From the NCBI RefSeq assembly GCF_900456775.1, contig NZ_UAUL01000008.1:186001-250000 (forward strand): a stretch of 64,000 bases of DNA, read 5' to 3'. Numbering within the stretch: the stretch's first letter is position 1; each line of letters begins with the position of its first letter. Source of the stretch: Sarcina ventriculi (GTDB lineage Bacteria; Bacillota; Clostridia; Clostridiales; Clostridiaceae). This document shows positions 38,560 through 49,385 of the stretch, piece by piece. Made by a program: the position numbers and the translations under genes. The notes beneath the pieces were generated by a model, which made no database searches, had not been told where the DNA came from, and worked only from the letters and a program-made list of their open reading frames with translations.

Positions 38560-40080
38560 TTGACAATTAGTTTAAATAGTGCAAGCTTTAATGGAATAAA
38601 TGGATTTATGGTTAATGTAGAGGTGGATATTTCTAAAGGAATGCCCTCATTTAATATAGTTGGGCTACCTGATGTATCAATAAAAGAGGCGAAAGAAAGG
38701 GTTCGTTTGGCTATAATAAATAGCGGATTTGAATTTCCTTTAGGTAGAATTACTGTTAATTTAGCTCCTGCTAGTTTAAAAAAAGTAGGATCTTTGTTTG
38801 ATTTACCGTTAGCTTTAGGAATTTTAGCAGAAAGCAATCAGATAGATAAAAAAAGCATAGAAGAGTATATAGCAATAGGAGAATTATCATTAAATGGGGA
38901 AATAAGAGCAGTTGAAGGTGCATTTTGTTGTGTTGTAGGTACTATGGAAAGTAAAAAAAGAGGATTTATATTACCTTATGGGAACTGTCATGAATGTTCG
39001 GTTTTAGATAAAGTTAAGTTATATGGTTTTTCTAATTTAAAGGAAGTTATAAATTTTTTAGACACAAATAATAAAAAAGAATTTATAAGGGAAAAAGTGA
39101 AAATAGAGGATGATAAAAACATACCATTTTTTGATATATGTGGTCAAGAGAGTGCGAAAAAAGCATTAGTAATAAGTGCATCGGGAAAGCATAATTTAAT
39201 TTTTCAAGGGCCACCAGGATCGGGAAAAACTATGCTTGCAAAATCAATAATAGATATTATGCCTGAATTAACTTATAAGGAATCATTAGAGAGTGCAAAA
39301 ATATATAGTGTATCAGGAAATTTTAACAAAGAAAATATTATAGGGAAAAGACCATTTAGAAATCCTCATCATACAACAACTAAAATATCTTTGCTTGGTG
39401 GAGGAAGAGATTTAAGAGTTGGTGAAGTAACACTAGCTCATAATGGAGTTCTTTTTTTAGATGAACTTTTAGAATTTGACAGGGGTACTATAGAGTCTTT
39501 AAGAGAGCCTTTAGAGAATAAAGAAGTAAGGATAAGTAGAAATTCGGGTTCTGTAAAATATCCTAGTGATTTTTTGTTTATAGGAGCGTTTAATCCTTGT
39601 CCTTGCGGGAATTATTTAAGTGGTATAAATGGTAGGGAATGCACTTGTAGAGAAAGTGAGAGGATAAGATATCAAAATAGGTTATCGAAAGCTATTTTAG
39701 ATAGAATAGATATGTTTTCTTTTGTAAATTATGTTTCTTATAAAGAAATAAATGCTAATAAACATAATGGGATTTTAAATCCTAAAGAGATGGTTATGGA
39801 TTGCAGAGAACGACAGGAGCACAGATTTAAAAACACCCATTTAAAGTATAATTCTCAAATGTCTCATAAAGATATTAGAAACTTTATAAAAATAAATGAA
39901 GAGTGTCATAGGAGTTTAGAAAAAATATATAATAAGACAGGAATAAGTACGAGGGGATTAGATAGAATAATAAAACTTTCAGTTACTATAATGGATTTAA
40001 ATAAGGAGAATGTTTTAACTAAAGGACATATTTATGAAGCTATATCATATAGAAAGAATATAAATGGAGAAGTAATATAA
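38560..40080 (+). CDS. comM: YifB/ComM family Mg-chelatase-like AAA+ ATPase
   Basis: ComM is a hexameric helicase that promotes branch migration during natural transformation in Gram-negatives; YifB is its general family name. The N-terminal Lon-like fold (NGFMVNVEVDI, MPSFNIVGLPD) is followed by the AAA+ core with GPPGSGKTM near 217, RNPHHTTTK and LFLDELLEF. FNPCPCGNY precedes the C-terminal ChlI-type domain. TTG 38560 follows AAAAGGAGGTG. dprA follows one base later, joining two DNA-uptake genes. Confidence 0.93.
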   Translation: MTISLNSASFNGINGFMVNVEVDISKGMPSFNIVGLPDVSIKEAKERVRLAIINSGFEFPLGRITVNLAPASLKKVGSLFDLPLALGILAESNQIDKKSIEEYIAIGELSLNGEIRAVEGAFCCVVGTMESKKRGFILPYGNCHECSVLDKVKLYGFSNLKEVINFLDTNNKKEFIREKVKIEDDKNIPFFDICGQESAKKALVISASGKHNLIFQGPPGSGKTMLAKSIIDIMPELTYKESLESAKIYSVSGNFNKENIIGKRPFRNPHHTTTKISLLGGGRDLRVGEVTLAHNGVLFLDELLEFDRGTIESLREPLENKEVRISRNSGSVKYPSDFLFIGAFNPCPCGNYLSGINGRECTCRESERIRYQNRLSKAILDRIDMFSFVNYVSYKEINANKHNGILNPKEMVMDCRERQEHRFKNTHLKYNSQMSHKDIRNFIKINEECHRSLEKIYNKTGISTRGLDRIIKLSVTIMDLNKENVLTKGHIYEAISYRKNINGEVI

Positions 40081-40081
40081 T

Positions 40082-41140
40082 ATGGAAGATTTTTTTGAAT
40101 ATAAAGTATGGTTTTCTACAGTTAATATAAGTAATAAAAAGAAATTTATATTATTAGATAATATGGAAAATGAGAAGCATATATATGAAAATAGAAAGTT
40201 TTTATCTAGAAAAAATAAATATTTAAAAAATTTAGATGTGGATATACAAAATGAAGAAGTTGAAAATATTATAGAAAATATTGATAAAAATAAATATAAA
40301 TTTACGACTTTTTCAGAGAATAATTATCCAAATACGTTAAAAGATATAGATGATAAACCATATTCTTTATTTTATAAAGGAAATATAGATGAATTAAATA
40401 ATAAAATATCTTTAGCTATAGTTGGTTCTAGAAATTGCACATCTTATGGACGAGAAATTGCTAAGAATATTGCTTTTGAACTTGGAAAAAGAAATATTAA
40501 CATAGTAAGTGGTGGAGCGCTTGGTATAGATACGGTAGCTCATGATATTTGTAATAAAAATAATTTTTATAATGCTGCAATTTTAGGATGTGGAATAGAT
40601 ATTTGTTATCCTTCCTACAATAAAGGGTTATATAATAATATTGAGAAAAATGGGGTTATAATAACTGAATATATTCCTAAAACACCACCATATAGATATA
40701 ATTTTCCTAAAAGAAATAGGATAATAAGTGGAATATCAAAAGCTGTGATAGTAGTTGAAGCAAGTAGTAAAAGTGGTGCTTTAATAACCTGTTCTCAAGC
40801 TATAGAGCAAGGAAAAGATGTTGTTGCAGTGCCAGGAAATGTATTTTCATCTCAAAGTATAGGCTGTAATAAGTTGATAAATGATGGTGCCTATCTATTT
40901 ACAAATATAGATGATATGTTGTACAATCTTTCTATTGATTGCAATTATAAAAATAATTGTGAGTGTAATGGTTTAGAAAAATTGATATTAGATAAATTAA
41001 CAGGAAAAATCATGAATATTGATGAACTTATCAGATTGGTTGATGTTGACACATCTGTTATACATGAGTTATTATGTGAATTGCAATTTGAAAATAAAAT
41101 AATAAATATATATGGAAATTGTTATACAAAAATTCTATAG
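40082..41140 (+). CDS. dprA: DNA processing protein DprA
   Basis: DprA binds incoming single-stranded DNA and loads RecA in transformation, and it is also kept in many non-competent species. The Rossmann-like core has AIVGSRNCTSYG, VSGGALGIDTVAH, LGCGIDICYPSYN, YNFPKRNRIISG and ALITCSQAIEQGKDV. A C-terminal winged helix lies from about residue 290. The N-terminal region is more divergent than the core. It is 352 residues, starting one base after comM. Confidence 0.95.
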   Translation: MEDFFEYKVWFSTVNISNKKKFILLDNMENEKHIYENRKFLSRKNKYLKNLDVDIQNEEVENIIENIDKNKYKFTTFSENNYPNTLKDIDDKPYSLFYKGNIDELNNKISLAIVGSRNCTSYGREIAKNIAFELGKRNINIVSGGALGIDTVAHDICNKNNFYNAAILGCGIDICYPSYNKGLYNNIEKNGVIITEYIPKTPPYRYNFPKRNRIISGISKAVIVVEASSKSGALITCSQAIEQGKDVVAVPGNVFSSQSIGCNKLINDGAYLFTNIDDMLYNLSIDCNYKNNCECNGLEKLILDKLTGKIMNIDELIRLVDVDTSVIHELLCELQFENKIINIYGNCYTKIL

Positions 41141-41180
41141 GATTTAAGGGGGTGAACTCTGAGTTTTTCAGAGATTGTAA

Positions 41181-43268
41181 ATGGGTCAAAATTTAGTAAT
41201 TGTTGAATCGCCAGCTAAAGCGAAGACTATAGAGAAATATTTAGGAAAAAATTATATAGTAGAAGCTTCTATGGGACATATAAGAGATTTGCCTAAAAGT
41301 CAACTAGGTGTTGATATAGAGGGAGGATATATACCTAAATATATAACTATAAGAGGAAAAGGTGAGCTTTTAAATAAATTGAAAAAGTTAGCTAAAAAAA
41401 GTGATAAAATATATCTTGCAACGGATCCAGATAGAGAAGGTGAAGCAATTTCATGGCATTTAGCTAATGCTCTTCAAATAGAAGAAAATAAAAAGTGTAG
41501 AATAGAATTTAATGAAATAACAAAATCAGCAGTAAAGGCTTCAATAAAAACTCCAAGAGCTATAAATATAAATTTGGTAGATGCACAGCAGGCAAGAAGA
41601 ATCTTGGATAGATTAGTAGGATATGAAATAAGCCCTATACTTTGGAAAAATATAAAATGGGGTTTAAGTGCTGGAAGAGTTCAATCAGCTGCTCTTAAAA
41701 TTATATGTGATAGGGAAGAAGAAATTAAAAAGTTTATTCCAAAAGAGTATTGGACTGTGGATATAAAACTTAAAAAAGATAAAAAAACTTTCTCTGTTAG
41801 ATTATTATCAAAAAATAAGAAGAAAATAGAGATAAATAGCAAAGAAGAAAGCGACTTCATTATAAATGAATTAAAAAATAATGAATACGTAGTTAAGAAA
41901 GTTAAAAAAGGAACAAAAAATAAAAATCCATTACCTCCTTTTACAACTAGTACACTTCAACAAGATGCAAGTAAAAAGATTAATTTTATGACTAAAAGAA
42001 CTATGTCAGTGGCTCAACAGCTTTATGAAGGTGTTGAAATAAAAGGATATGGAATAGTAGGACTTATAACATATATGAGAACAGATTCAATTAGAATATC
42101 TAAAGAGGCTCAAGATAAGGCTTTAGGATTTATAGAAGAGGTATATGGTAAAGAATATATTCCAGAATCTCCAAGAGTATATAAAAGTAAAAAAAATATT
42201 CAAGATGCTCATGAAGCCATAAGACCGACATATATTGAGATAACACCAGAGATTGCTAAAAATAATTTATCTCAAGAGCAATATAAACTATATTCGCTTA
42301 TATGGAAGAGATTTATTGCAAGTCAAATGGCATCATGTATTTTAAATACTAATAGTATAGAGATTCAAAATGGAGAATACAATTTAAGAGCTAGTGGTTC
42401 TAATATAAAGTTTGATGGATTTATGAAACTTTATGAATATTTAGGTGAAGAGGAGGAGGCAGAATCTCTTCTTCCAGAAATTAATGTAGAAGAAATATTA
42501 AAAGAACACTCAATAGAAGGTAAACAACATTTTACACAACCACCAACAAGATATACAGAAGCTTCTTTTGTTAAGCATTTAGAAGAAAAGGGTATAGGAA
42601 GACCGAGTACTTACGTACCTACAATATCTACATTATTAGATAGAAAGTATGTTCAAAGAGAAAAGAAAAATTTAATTCCAACAGAGTTAGGCTTTATAGT
42701 AAACAATATAGTGTCTGAATATTTTCATCAAATAGTAGATGTAGATTTTACAGCTGAAATGGAACAAAAGTTAGATTGTATTGAACTTGGAAAAGAAGAA
42801 TGGAAAAATGTAGTATCTGAATTTTTTAATCCATTAAAAGAAGCGATTGATAAGGCTGAAAAGGAAATTTGTAAGGTAGTAATTGAGGATAAAGTAAGTG
42901 ATGTTCCATGTGATAAATGTGGAAGGCTTATGGTTATTAAACATGGAAGATTTGGAGATTTTTTAGCATGTCCTGGATATCCAGAATGCAAAAATACAAA
43001 GCCAATAGTGGAGGAAATCGATGCTATATGCCCTAAATGTGGTGGAAAGATAGTTGCAAAAAGAAGTAAAAAAGGTAGAAGGTTTTACGGATGTTCTAAT
43101 TATCCTGAATGTGATTTTGTAAGCTGGAGTGAGCCAACAAATGAAAAATGTCCTAAGTGTGGCTCTATAATGGTTAAAAAGTATTCAAAATCTAAGGGAG
43201 AATATTTAGAGTGCATTAATCAGGAATGTAAAGAAAAGAAAGAATTATTAAAAAAAGATGTTGAATAA
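41181..43268 (+). CDS. topA: DNA topoisomerase I
   Basis: Type IA topoisomerase relaxes negative supercoils. The N-terminal Toprim domain has VESPAKAKTIEKYLG and DPDREGEAISWHL. The active-site tyrosine is Y298 in YMRTDS. QDAHEAIRPT and GIGRPSTYVPT are typical. Three C-terminal zinc ribbons begin at CDKCGRLM, CPKCGGKI and CPKCGSIM. The 695-residue length is normal. AAGGGGGTG lies about 25 bp before the ATG, so the start lacks a close site, but the N-terminus fits the family. Confidence 0.97.
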   Translation: MGQNLVIVESPAKAKTIEKYLGKNYIVEASMGHIRDLPKSQLGVDIEGGYIPKYITIRGKGELLNKLKKLAKKSDKIYLATDPDREGEAISWHLANALQIEENKKCRIEFNEITKSAVKASIKTPRAININLVDAQQARRILDRLVGYEISPILWKNIKWGLSAGRVQSAALKIICDREEEIKKFIPKEYWTVDIKLKKDKKTFSVRLLSKNKKKIEINSKEESDFIINELKNNEYVVKKVKKGTKNKNPLPPFTTSTLQQDASKKINFMTKRTMSVAQQLYEGVEIKGYGIVGLITYMRTDSIRISKEAQDKALGFIEEVYGKEYIPESPRVYKSKKNIQDAHEAIRPTYIEITPEIAKNNLSQEQYKLYSLIWKRFIASQMASCILNTNSIEIQNGEYNLRASGSNIKFDGFMKLYEYLGEEEEAESLLPEINVEEILKEHSIEGKQHFTQPPTRYTEASFVKHLEEKGIGRPSTYVPTISTLLDRKYVQREKKNLIPTELGFIVNNIVSEYFHQIVDVDFTAEMEQKLDCIELGKEEWKNVVSEFFNPLKEAIDKAEKEICKVVIEDKVSDVPCDKCGRLMVIKHGRFGDFLACPGYPECKNTKPIVEEIDAICPKCGGKIVAKRSKKGRRFYGCSNYPECDFVSWSEPTNEKCPKCGSIMVKKYSKSKGEYLECINQECKEKKELLKKDVE

Positions 43269-43357
43269 ATATTTTTAATTTAGTAGTGTGGTTTTTTAAT
43301 ATTATTATAAATAAAATATATTAACATATAAAACAAATATATTAAGTAGAATAAATG

Positions 43358-43386
43358 TTGAAAAGTGTCTATTCCTATGATACTAT
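43358..43386 (+). promoter_or_regulatory. Promoter of codY
   Basis: TTGAAA at 43358-43363 and TACTAT at 43381-43386 have a 17-base spacer, 70 bp before the codY start. Confidence 0.5.
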
Positions 43387-43456
43387 TTAAATAAAGATAT
43401 ATTATTAGAAAATTGAAAAAATTTAAAAAATTAAAATTGCAGTATGGAGGATAGAT

Positions 43457-44233
43457 ATGTCTACATTACTTAATAAGACAAGAAGATTAAATAAGATATT
43501 GCAAAAATCAAGAACAGATGCAGTTGCATTTTATGATATATGTGAAGTATTAAGCGATGTGATGGATTGTAATGTTTATTTAGTTGATAAAAAAGGGAAG
43601 ATTTTAGGTTATAAATTTTCAGGAAAATTTGAATGTGAAATTATGAAGAAAAAAGTAACAATAGATAAAAAATTCCCGGAAGATTACAATGATAAACTTT
43701 TAAATATACAAAATAGTTTGGCGAATTTGCCAAGTAAAGGTGAATGTGTATTTAGTGGTGAAGGTGAGTGTGGAATATCAGAGAAATTAACTACTATAGT
43801 TCCTATAATAGGAAATAGAGAAAGAATAGGAACTTTGATGTTAGCTAGATTCGGAGAGAATTTTGGTGATGATGATTTAGTTTTAGCAGAGCATAGTGCA
43901 ACTATAGTTGGAATGGAACTTTTAAGAGCTAAACAAGAAGAGTTGGAAGAAGAGACTAGAAAAAAAGCTATAGTTCAACTTGCAATAGGTACCTTATCAT
44001 ATTCGGAATTAGAAGCAGTAGAACATATATTTAGCGAACTTGGTGCTAATGAAGGTCTTTTAGTAGCATCAAAAATTGCAGATAAGGTTGGAATAACTAG
44101 ATCGGTTATAGTAAATGCTCTTAGAAAATTTGAAAGTGCTGGAGTTATAGAGTCTAGAAGTCTCGGAATGAAGGGAACTCACATAAAAATATTAAATGAT
44201 AAACTTATGGAAGAATTAGAAAAAATAAAATAA
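43457..44233 (+). CDS. codY: GTP-sensing global regulator CodY
   Basis: CodY represses nutrient-limitation genes when GTP and branched-chain amino acids are plentiful. The N-terminal GAF domain (about residues 1-155) contains the ligand region around [15 protein letters not shown]. The C-terminal winged helix has the DNA-recognition motif [20 protein letters not shown] (20 residues) and GTHIKILN. The 258-residue length is normal. In toxigenic clostridia CodY also controls toxin and sporulation genes. It is separated from topA by 188 bp holding its promoter. Confidence 0.98.
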   Translation: MSTLLNKTRRLNKILQKSRTDAVAFYDICEVLSDVMDCNVYLVDKKGKILGYKFSGKFECEIMKKKVTIDKKFPEDYNDKLLNIQNSLANLPSKGECVFSGEGECGISEKLTTIVPIIGNRERIGTLMLARFGENFGDDDLVLAEHSATIVGMELLRAKQEELEEETRKKAIVQLAIGTLSYSELEAVEHIFSELGANEGLLVASKIADKVGITRSVIVNALRKFESAGVIESRSLGMKGTHIKILNDKLMEELEKIK

Positions 44234-44242
44234 TTTTTTATG

Positions 44243-44277
44243 CAGAGTAATCTAATGATTGCTCTGTAATTTTTTTA
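44243..44277 (+). terminator. Terminator after codY
   Basis: CAGAGTAATC pairs with GATTGCTCTG (one wobble) around TAAT, followed by TAATTTTTTT. Confidence 0.85.
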
Positions 44278-44299
44278 TTTATAGAATTAAAATTTATTA

Positions 44300-44328
44300 T
44301 TGCCTGTTTAGTTTTGCTATGGTATACT
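44300..44328 (+). promoter_or_regulatory. Promoter of rpsB-tsf
   Basis: TTGCCT at 44300-44305 and TATACT at 44323-44328 have a 17-base spacer. The start codon is about 115 bp downstream, leaving a leader of about 110 bases. Confidence 0.65.
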
Positions 44329-44444
44329 ATCAAAGGTAATAAATACACACATTATCTTATTTATATAGTGGTGGCTTCTTAATGAAGATATTTATATAAG
44401 AAAAGATAGTGGAGGAAATAACCAATTTTAAGGAGGACACAAAA

Positions 44445-45146
44445 ATGTCAGTAATTTCAATGAAACAATTATTAGAAGCTGGTGTTCACTTTGGACATCA
44501 AACAAGAAGATGGAACCCTAAGATGGCTCCTTATATATTCACAGAAAGAAACGGAATATATATAATAGATCTTCAAAAAACTGTTAAAAAAGCAGAAGAA
44601 GCTTATTTCTTTATTAAAGATATAGCTGCTGAAGGAAAAGATATACTTTTTGTTGGAACTAAAAAACAAGCACAAGAAGCTATACAAGAAGAAGCTATAA
44701 GATCAAATATGCATTTTGTAAATAATAGATGGTTAGGTGGAATGTTAACTAACTTTAAAACTATAAAGACAAGAATAGCTAAATTAGAACAATTACAAAC
44801 TATGGAAGAAGATGGAACTTTCGAAGTTTTACCTAAAAAAGAAGTAACTCAACTTAAAAATCAAATGGCTAAATTAGAAGCTAATTTAGGTGGAATTAAA
44901 AATTTAGATGCTAGCAATATTGGAGCATTATTTGTAGTTGACCCAAGAAAAGAAAAAAATGCTATAGCAGAAGCTAAAATTTTAGGAATACCAGTAGTTG
45001 CAATAGTAGATACTAACTGTGATCCAGAAGAAGTTGATTATGTTATACCAGGAAATGATGATGCTATAAGAGCCGTTAAATTAATAACTGCTAAAATGGC
45101 AGATGCTATAATAGAAGGAAGACAAGGCGAACAATTAGCTGAATAA
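44445..45146 (+). CDS. rpsB: 30S ribosomal protein S2
   Basis: The protein is 233 residues with [50 protein letters not shown] and [13 protein letters not shown], all S2 signatures. TTAAGGAGG precedes ATG 44445, so the in-frame TTG/GTG-type extension from 44409 is rejected. It is transcribed with tsf from the promoter at 44300. Codons are strongly optimised. Confidence 0.98.
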   Translation: MSVISMKQLLEAGVHFGHQTRRWNPKMAPYIFTERNGIYIIDLQKTVKKAEEAYFFIKDIAAEGKDILFVGTKKQAQEAIQEEAIRSNMHFVNNRWLGGMLTNFKTIKTRIAKLEQLQTMEEDGTFEVLPKKEVTQLKNQMAKLEANLGGIKNLDASNIGALFVVDPRKEKNAIAEAKILGIPVVAIVDTNCDPEEVDYVIPGNDDAIRAVKLITAKMADAIIEGRQGEQLAE

Positions 45147-45159
45147 AATTTAAAATATT

Positions 45160-45192
45160 GAGGTGGATGAAAGCATAATTTTCGTTTACCTC
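45160..45192 (+). promoter_or_regulatory. Hairpin between rpsB and tsf
   Basis: GAGGTGGATGAAA can pair with TTTCGTTTACCTC, with several G-U pairs, around GCATAAT. A U-run does not follow directly, so it may be an attenuator, a processing site or a translational control element rather than a full terminator. Confidence 0.45.
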
Positions 45193-45222
45193 TTATAATT
45201 AGTATTTTAGGAGGAGTTAAAA

Positions 45223-46134
45223 ATGATAACAGCTCAAGCGGTTAAAGAGTTAAGAGAGAGAACTGGCGCAGGAATGATGGACTGCAAAAAGGCATTAACA
45301 GAAACAAATGGAGACATGGAAAAAGCAGTAGAAGTTTTAAGAGAAAAAGGATTAGCAGCTGCAGCTAAAAAAGCTGGAAGAGTTGCTGCTGAAGGTATAG
45401 TTAAAACTTTTATATCAGAAGATATGAAAAAAGGTGCAATGGTTGAGGTTAACTGTGAAACTGATTTCGTTGCAGACAATGCTGAGTTTATAGAGTTTGC
45501 TGGAAAAGTTGCTGAAATGGCAGCAAACAATGATGTTTCAACTGTTGAAGAATTAGTTGCTTTAAAATATAATGATGATAAAACAGTTCAAGAAGTTTTA
45601 ACTGAATTAATAGCAAAAATCGGTGAAAACATGACAGTAAGAAGATTTGAAAAAGCAGCTGTAGAAAATGGAGTAGTTCAAAGCTATATTCACGGTGGCG
45701 GAAGAATAGGAGTTTTAGTTCAATTAGCATGTGATTCTAATTCTTCAGAATTAACTCAAGTTGCTAAAGATGTTTGTATGCAAATAGCAGCAGCAAATCC
45801 ATTATTCTTAAGTGAAAATGAAGTTGATTCTAAAGCATTAGAAACTGAAAAAGAAATATATAGAGCACAAGCTTTAAATGAAGGAAAACCAGAAAAAATA
45901 GTTGAAAAAATGGTTGAAGGAAGAATTAAAAAGTACTATAAAGAAGTATGTCTTTTAAATCAACCTTGGGTTAAAGATGCTGATAAATCAATATCTAAAT
46001 ATTTAGAAGAAAAATCAAAAGAAGTAGGTTCTCCTATAACTGTTCAAAAGTACTTCAGATTTGAAAGAGGCGAAGGTATAGAGAAAAAAGAAGAAAACTT
46101 TGCTGAAGAAGTTGCTAAAATGGGAGCAAAATAA
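45223..46134 (+). CDS. tsf: Elongation factor Ts
   Basis: EF-Ts recycles EF-Tu from GDP to GTP. The N-terminal UBA-like domain has [31 protein letters not shown] (with the TDFV finger that contacts EF-Tu) and [12 protein letters not shown] follow. The 303-residue length is normal. TTAGGAGGAG precedes the ATG, and a strong terminator follows. Confidence 0.98.
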   Translation: MITAQAVKELRERTGAGMMDCKKALTETNGDMEKAVEVLREKGLAAAAKKAGRVAAEGIVKTFISEDMKKGAMVEVNCETDFVADNAEFIEFAGKVAEMAANNDVSTVEELVALKYNDDKTVQEVLTELIAKIGENMTVRRFEKAAVENGVVQSYIHGGGRIGVLVQLACDSNSSELTQVAKDVCMQIAAANPLFLSENEVDSKALETEKEIYRAQALNEGKPEKIVEKMVEGRIKKYYKEVCLLNQPWVKDADKSISKYLEEKSKEVGSPITVQKYFRFERGEGIEKKEENFAEEVAKMGAK

Positions 46135-46140
46135 TAATAT

Positions 46141-46916
<776 letters not shown>

Positions 46917-46928
46917 GAGAGTGTTTTT

Positions 46929-47486
46929 ATGGTTAAAGATATAGTAAATAAATTACAAGAAAAAATGACAAAGACGATTTCAGTTTTAAAATCAGATTTA
47001 TCAACAATGAAAGCTGGAAGAGCTAATCCAACAATGTTAGATAGAATACAAGTTGAGTGTTATGGTAGTATGTGCCCTATATCACAGGTAGCCAACATTT
47101 CATCGCCAGAACCAAGGTTATTAGTTGTGACACCTTGGGATAAATCCACACTAAAAGATATAGAGAAAGCTATATTAAAATCTGATCTTGGAATAAATCC
47201 TAATAATGATGGTAGTGTTATAAGATTATTAGTACCTGAATTAACAGAGGAAACAAGAAAAACTATCGTTAAAAATGTTAAAAAAACAGGTGAAGAGTCT
47301 AAGGTAGCTTTAAGATCAATAAGAAAAGATGCTAATGATAAGATAAAAGCTCTTAAAAAAGATGGTGAATTAACAGAAGACGAAACTAAAAAAGCTGAAG
47401 ATGAAGTACAAAAGATAACAGATAATTTTGTTAAAGAAATAGATAAAATAGTAATTGCTAAAGAAAAAGAAATAATGTCAGTGTAA
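46929..47486 (+). CDS. frr: Ribosome recycling factor
   Basis: Frr, with EF-G, splits post-termination ribosomes. The 185-residue helical protein has LKAGRANPTMLDRIQVECYG (preceded by SDLSTM; K replaced locally by the normal T/AGR pattern), ISSPEPRLLVVTPWDKS, IRLLVPELTEETR and a C-terminal helix ending in IVIAKEKEIM. It lies directly after pyrH and before a terminator. Confidence 0.97.
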   Translation: MVKDIVNKLQEKMTKTISVLKSDLSTMKAGRANPTMLDRIQVECYGSMCPISQVANISSPEPRLLVVTPWDKSTLKDIEKAILKSDLGINPNNDGSVIRLLVPELTEETRKTIVKNVKKTGEESKVALRSIRKDANDKIKALKKDGELTEDETKKAEDEVQKITDNFVKEIDKIVIAKEKEIMSV

Positions 47487-47491
47487 AATGG

Positions 47492-47521
47492 AAAGGCCTG
47501 CTTCTTTAGTAGGCTTTTTTA
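47492..47521 (+). terminator. Terminator after frr
   Basis: AAAGGCCTGC pairs imperfectly with GTAGGCTTT (one bulged G) around TTCTTTA and is followed by TTTTT. Confidence 0.75.
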
Positions 47522-47558
47522 TTTTTGAATATTAATTAATATATATGAGGTGTTTGTT

Positions 47559-48335
47559 TTGGTAAAGTTTTTCGGAGGAAAAAAAACAATAGATGAAAAT
47601 AGTAGTGAAAATCAAAAAATAGTTTTGGATATGAACAATATACCTAAACATATAGCTATAATTATGGATGGAAATGGAAGATGGGCTAAGGCAAGAAATC
47701 TTCCAAGAAGTATGGGACATAAAGCTGGAGTTGAATCTATAATTAATATAGTAAAAGAGTGCGATAAAATAGGAGTGAAATACCTTACTTTGTATGCTTT
47801 TTCAACTGAAAATTGGAAAAGACCAAAAGATGAAGTAAGTGCTCTTATGAATTTAATAGTTGAATATCTTAAAAGAGAATTGGACGAAATGCATAGGAAT
47901 AATGTTAAAATAAAAAGCATGGGTGATTTAACAAAATTACCGGATAAATGTAGAAAAGCTTTAGAGGATGCTTTTGAAAAGACTAAAGATAATACTGGGG
48001 TAGTTTTAAATATAGCTTTAAATTATGGTGGAAGAGATGATATAATAAGAGGCGTGAAATCATTGGTTAAAGATGTACAAGAAGGTAAATTATCTATAGA
48101 TGATATAAATGAAGGTATGTTTAATGATTATTTATATACTAAAAATATTCCAGATCCAGATTTAATAATAAGACCAAGTGGAGAGCAAAGACTTAGTAAT
48201 TTTCTTCTTTGGCAGTGTGCTTATTCAGAGTTTTCATATTCTGATATAAATTGGCCGGATTTTAAACCTCAAAATCTTATAGAAGCTATTTATGATTATC
48301 AAAACAGAAATAGAAGATTTGGAGGAATTAAGTAA
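47559..48335 (+). CDS. uppS: Undecaprenyl (isoprenyl) diphosphate synthase
   Basis: UppS extends farnesyl diphosphate to the C55 carrier lipid for cell-wall precursors. The cis-prenyltransferase signature IAIIMDGNGRWA carries the catalytic aspartate D37. GHKAG, TLYAFSTENWKRP, LNYGGR and the C-terminal DLIIRPSGEQRLSNFLLWQ follow. GAGGTG favours TTG 47559 over GTG 47550. At 258 residues it carries a short N-terminal extension. It is followed 15 bp later by cdsA. Confidence 0.97.
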   Translation: MVKFFGGKKTIDENSSENQKIVLDMNNIPKHIAIIMDGNGRWAKARNLPRSMGHKAGVESIINIVKECDKIGVKYLTLYAFSTENWKRPKDEVSALMNLIVEYLKRELDEMHRNNVKIKSMGDLTKLPDKCRKALEDAFEKTKDNTGVVLNIALNYGGRDDIIRGVKSLVKDVQEGKLSIDDINEGMFNDYLYTKNIPDPDLIIRPSGEQRLSNFLLWQCAYSEFSYSDINWPDFKPQNLIEAIYDYQNRNRRFGGIK

Positions 48336-48350
48336 ATAGAAGGTGATGGA

Positions 48351-49154
48351 GTGAAATCAAATAATAGATATTTAGGGGCATTAATATTATTACCACTTAT
48401 AGTATTTTTATTTTTAGGTGGAGTGTGGCTAAAATATGCTAATTTAGTATTAGGTGGTTTAGCTATGTATGAATTTTATAAGGTATCTAAGTTAAAGAAT
48501 ATAAAACCAATGTCAATAATTGCGTATATAATGCTTGTTGTTTATTACATAACAGGAAATAATTTTACTATTTTATCTTATATAATAATTATTGGAGCAT
48601 TTGTGCTTCTTATGGTACCTATATTAAATATAAAATATAATTTTATAGATGTAGCTATAACTTTATTAGGTTTTATTTATGCTGGAATATTTTTTAGTTT
48701 TATAACATTAATAAATCAAAAACCAGGTGGAGAATTTTTAGTGTGGTTGCCACTTATAGCATCTTGGGGATGTGATATTTTAGCTTATTATTCAGGAAAG
48801 CATCTTGGAAAGCATAAATTATGTCCTAGAGTAAGTCCTAAAAAGACCGTTGAAGGATCAATTGGAGGAATTTTAGGAAGTACAATAGTTTGTGGTATAT
48901 ATGGAATAATAATTTATCAATTTTTCCCTGAATTCTCTATGTTAAATTATTTTATAATAGGTGCACTATGTGGTGTGTTCTGTCAATTTGGAGATTTAGT
49001 AGCATCATCTGTTAAAAGATATGTTGGAGTTAAAGATTATAGCAATCTTATTCCAGGTCATGGTGGAATACTAGATAGATTTGATAGTGTCCTTTTTGCG
49101 AGTGTAGTAGTTTTTGTTTATTTAACAATTGCAACAATTATAATACATTTATAA
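48351..49154 (+). CDS. cdsA: Phosphatidate cytidylyltransferase
   Basis: CdsA makes CDP-diacylglycerol, the precursor of phosphatidylglycerol and other phospholipids. The 267-residue membrane protein has about seven hydrophobic segments and the C-terminal signature SPKKTVEGSIGG, then GDLVASSVKRYVGVKDYSNL (20 residues) and PGHGGILDRFDS. It starts GTG behind AGGTGATGGA, 15 bp after uppS. Confidence 0.97.
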   Translation: MKSNNRYLGALILLPLIVFLFLGGVWLKYANLVLGGLAMYEFYKVSKLKNIKPMSIIAYIMLVVYYITGNNFTILSYIIIIGAFVLLMVPILNIKYNFIDVAITLLGFIYAGIFFSFITLINQKPGGEFLVWLPLIASWGCDILAYYSGKHLGKHKLCPRVSPKKTVEGSIGGILGSTIVCGIYGIIIYQFFPEFSMLNYFIIGALCGVFCQFGDLVASSVKRYVGVKDYSNLIPGHGGILDRFDSVLFASVVVFVYLTIATIIIHL

Positions 49155-49171
49155 ATATAGCATAAGTATAA

Positions 49172-49227
49172 AAAATCCGTTATGTATTTTTAGGACTAAT
49201 TTCTAAAAATTTATAACGGACTTTTTA
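49172..49227 (+). terminator. Terminator after cdsA
   Basis: AAAATCCGTTATA pairs with TATAACGGACTTTT, and an inner TTTTTAG/CTAAAAA pair extends the fold. It is followed by TTTTTATT. Confidence 0.75.
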
Positions 49228-49238
49228 TTAGATAAATT

Positions 49239-49267
49239 ATGACTAATCTTATATTTAATGGTATAAT
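49239..49267 (+). promoter_or_regulatory. Promoter of dxr-rseP-ispG
   Basis: ATGACT at 49239-49244 and a perfect TATAAT at 49262-49267 have a 17-base spacer, about 118 bp before dxr. Confidence 0.55.
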
Positions 49268-49385
49268 AGGAGGAAATGAATATAGAGTTATTATAATAAA
49301 AATGAAAAAATATTTTACTTTGGTGCAATAATAGACATATAATTATATGTAGATTATTATTTATAACTTAGGAGGAATTAAAATT

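Noticed and set aside
38454-38837. N-terminal extension of yraN to 251 residues
   Set aside because: The extra part is antisense to comM, and a clear GGAGGT-TTG start lies at 38453.
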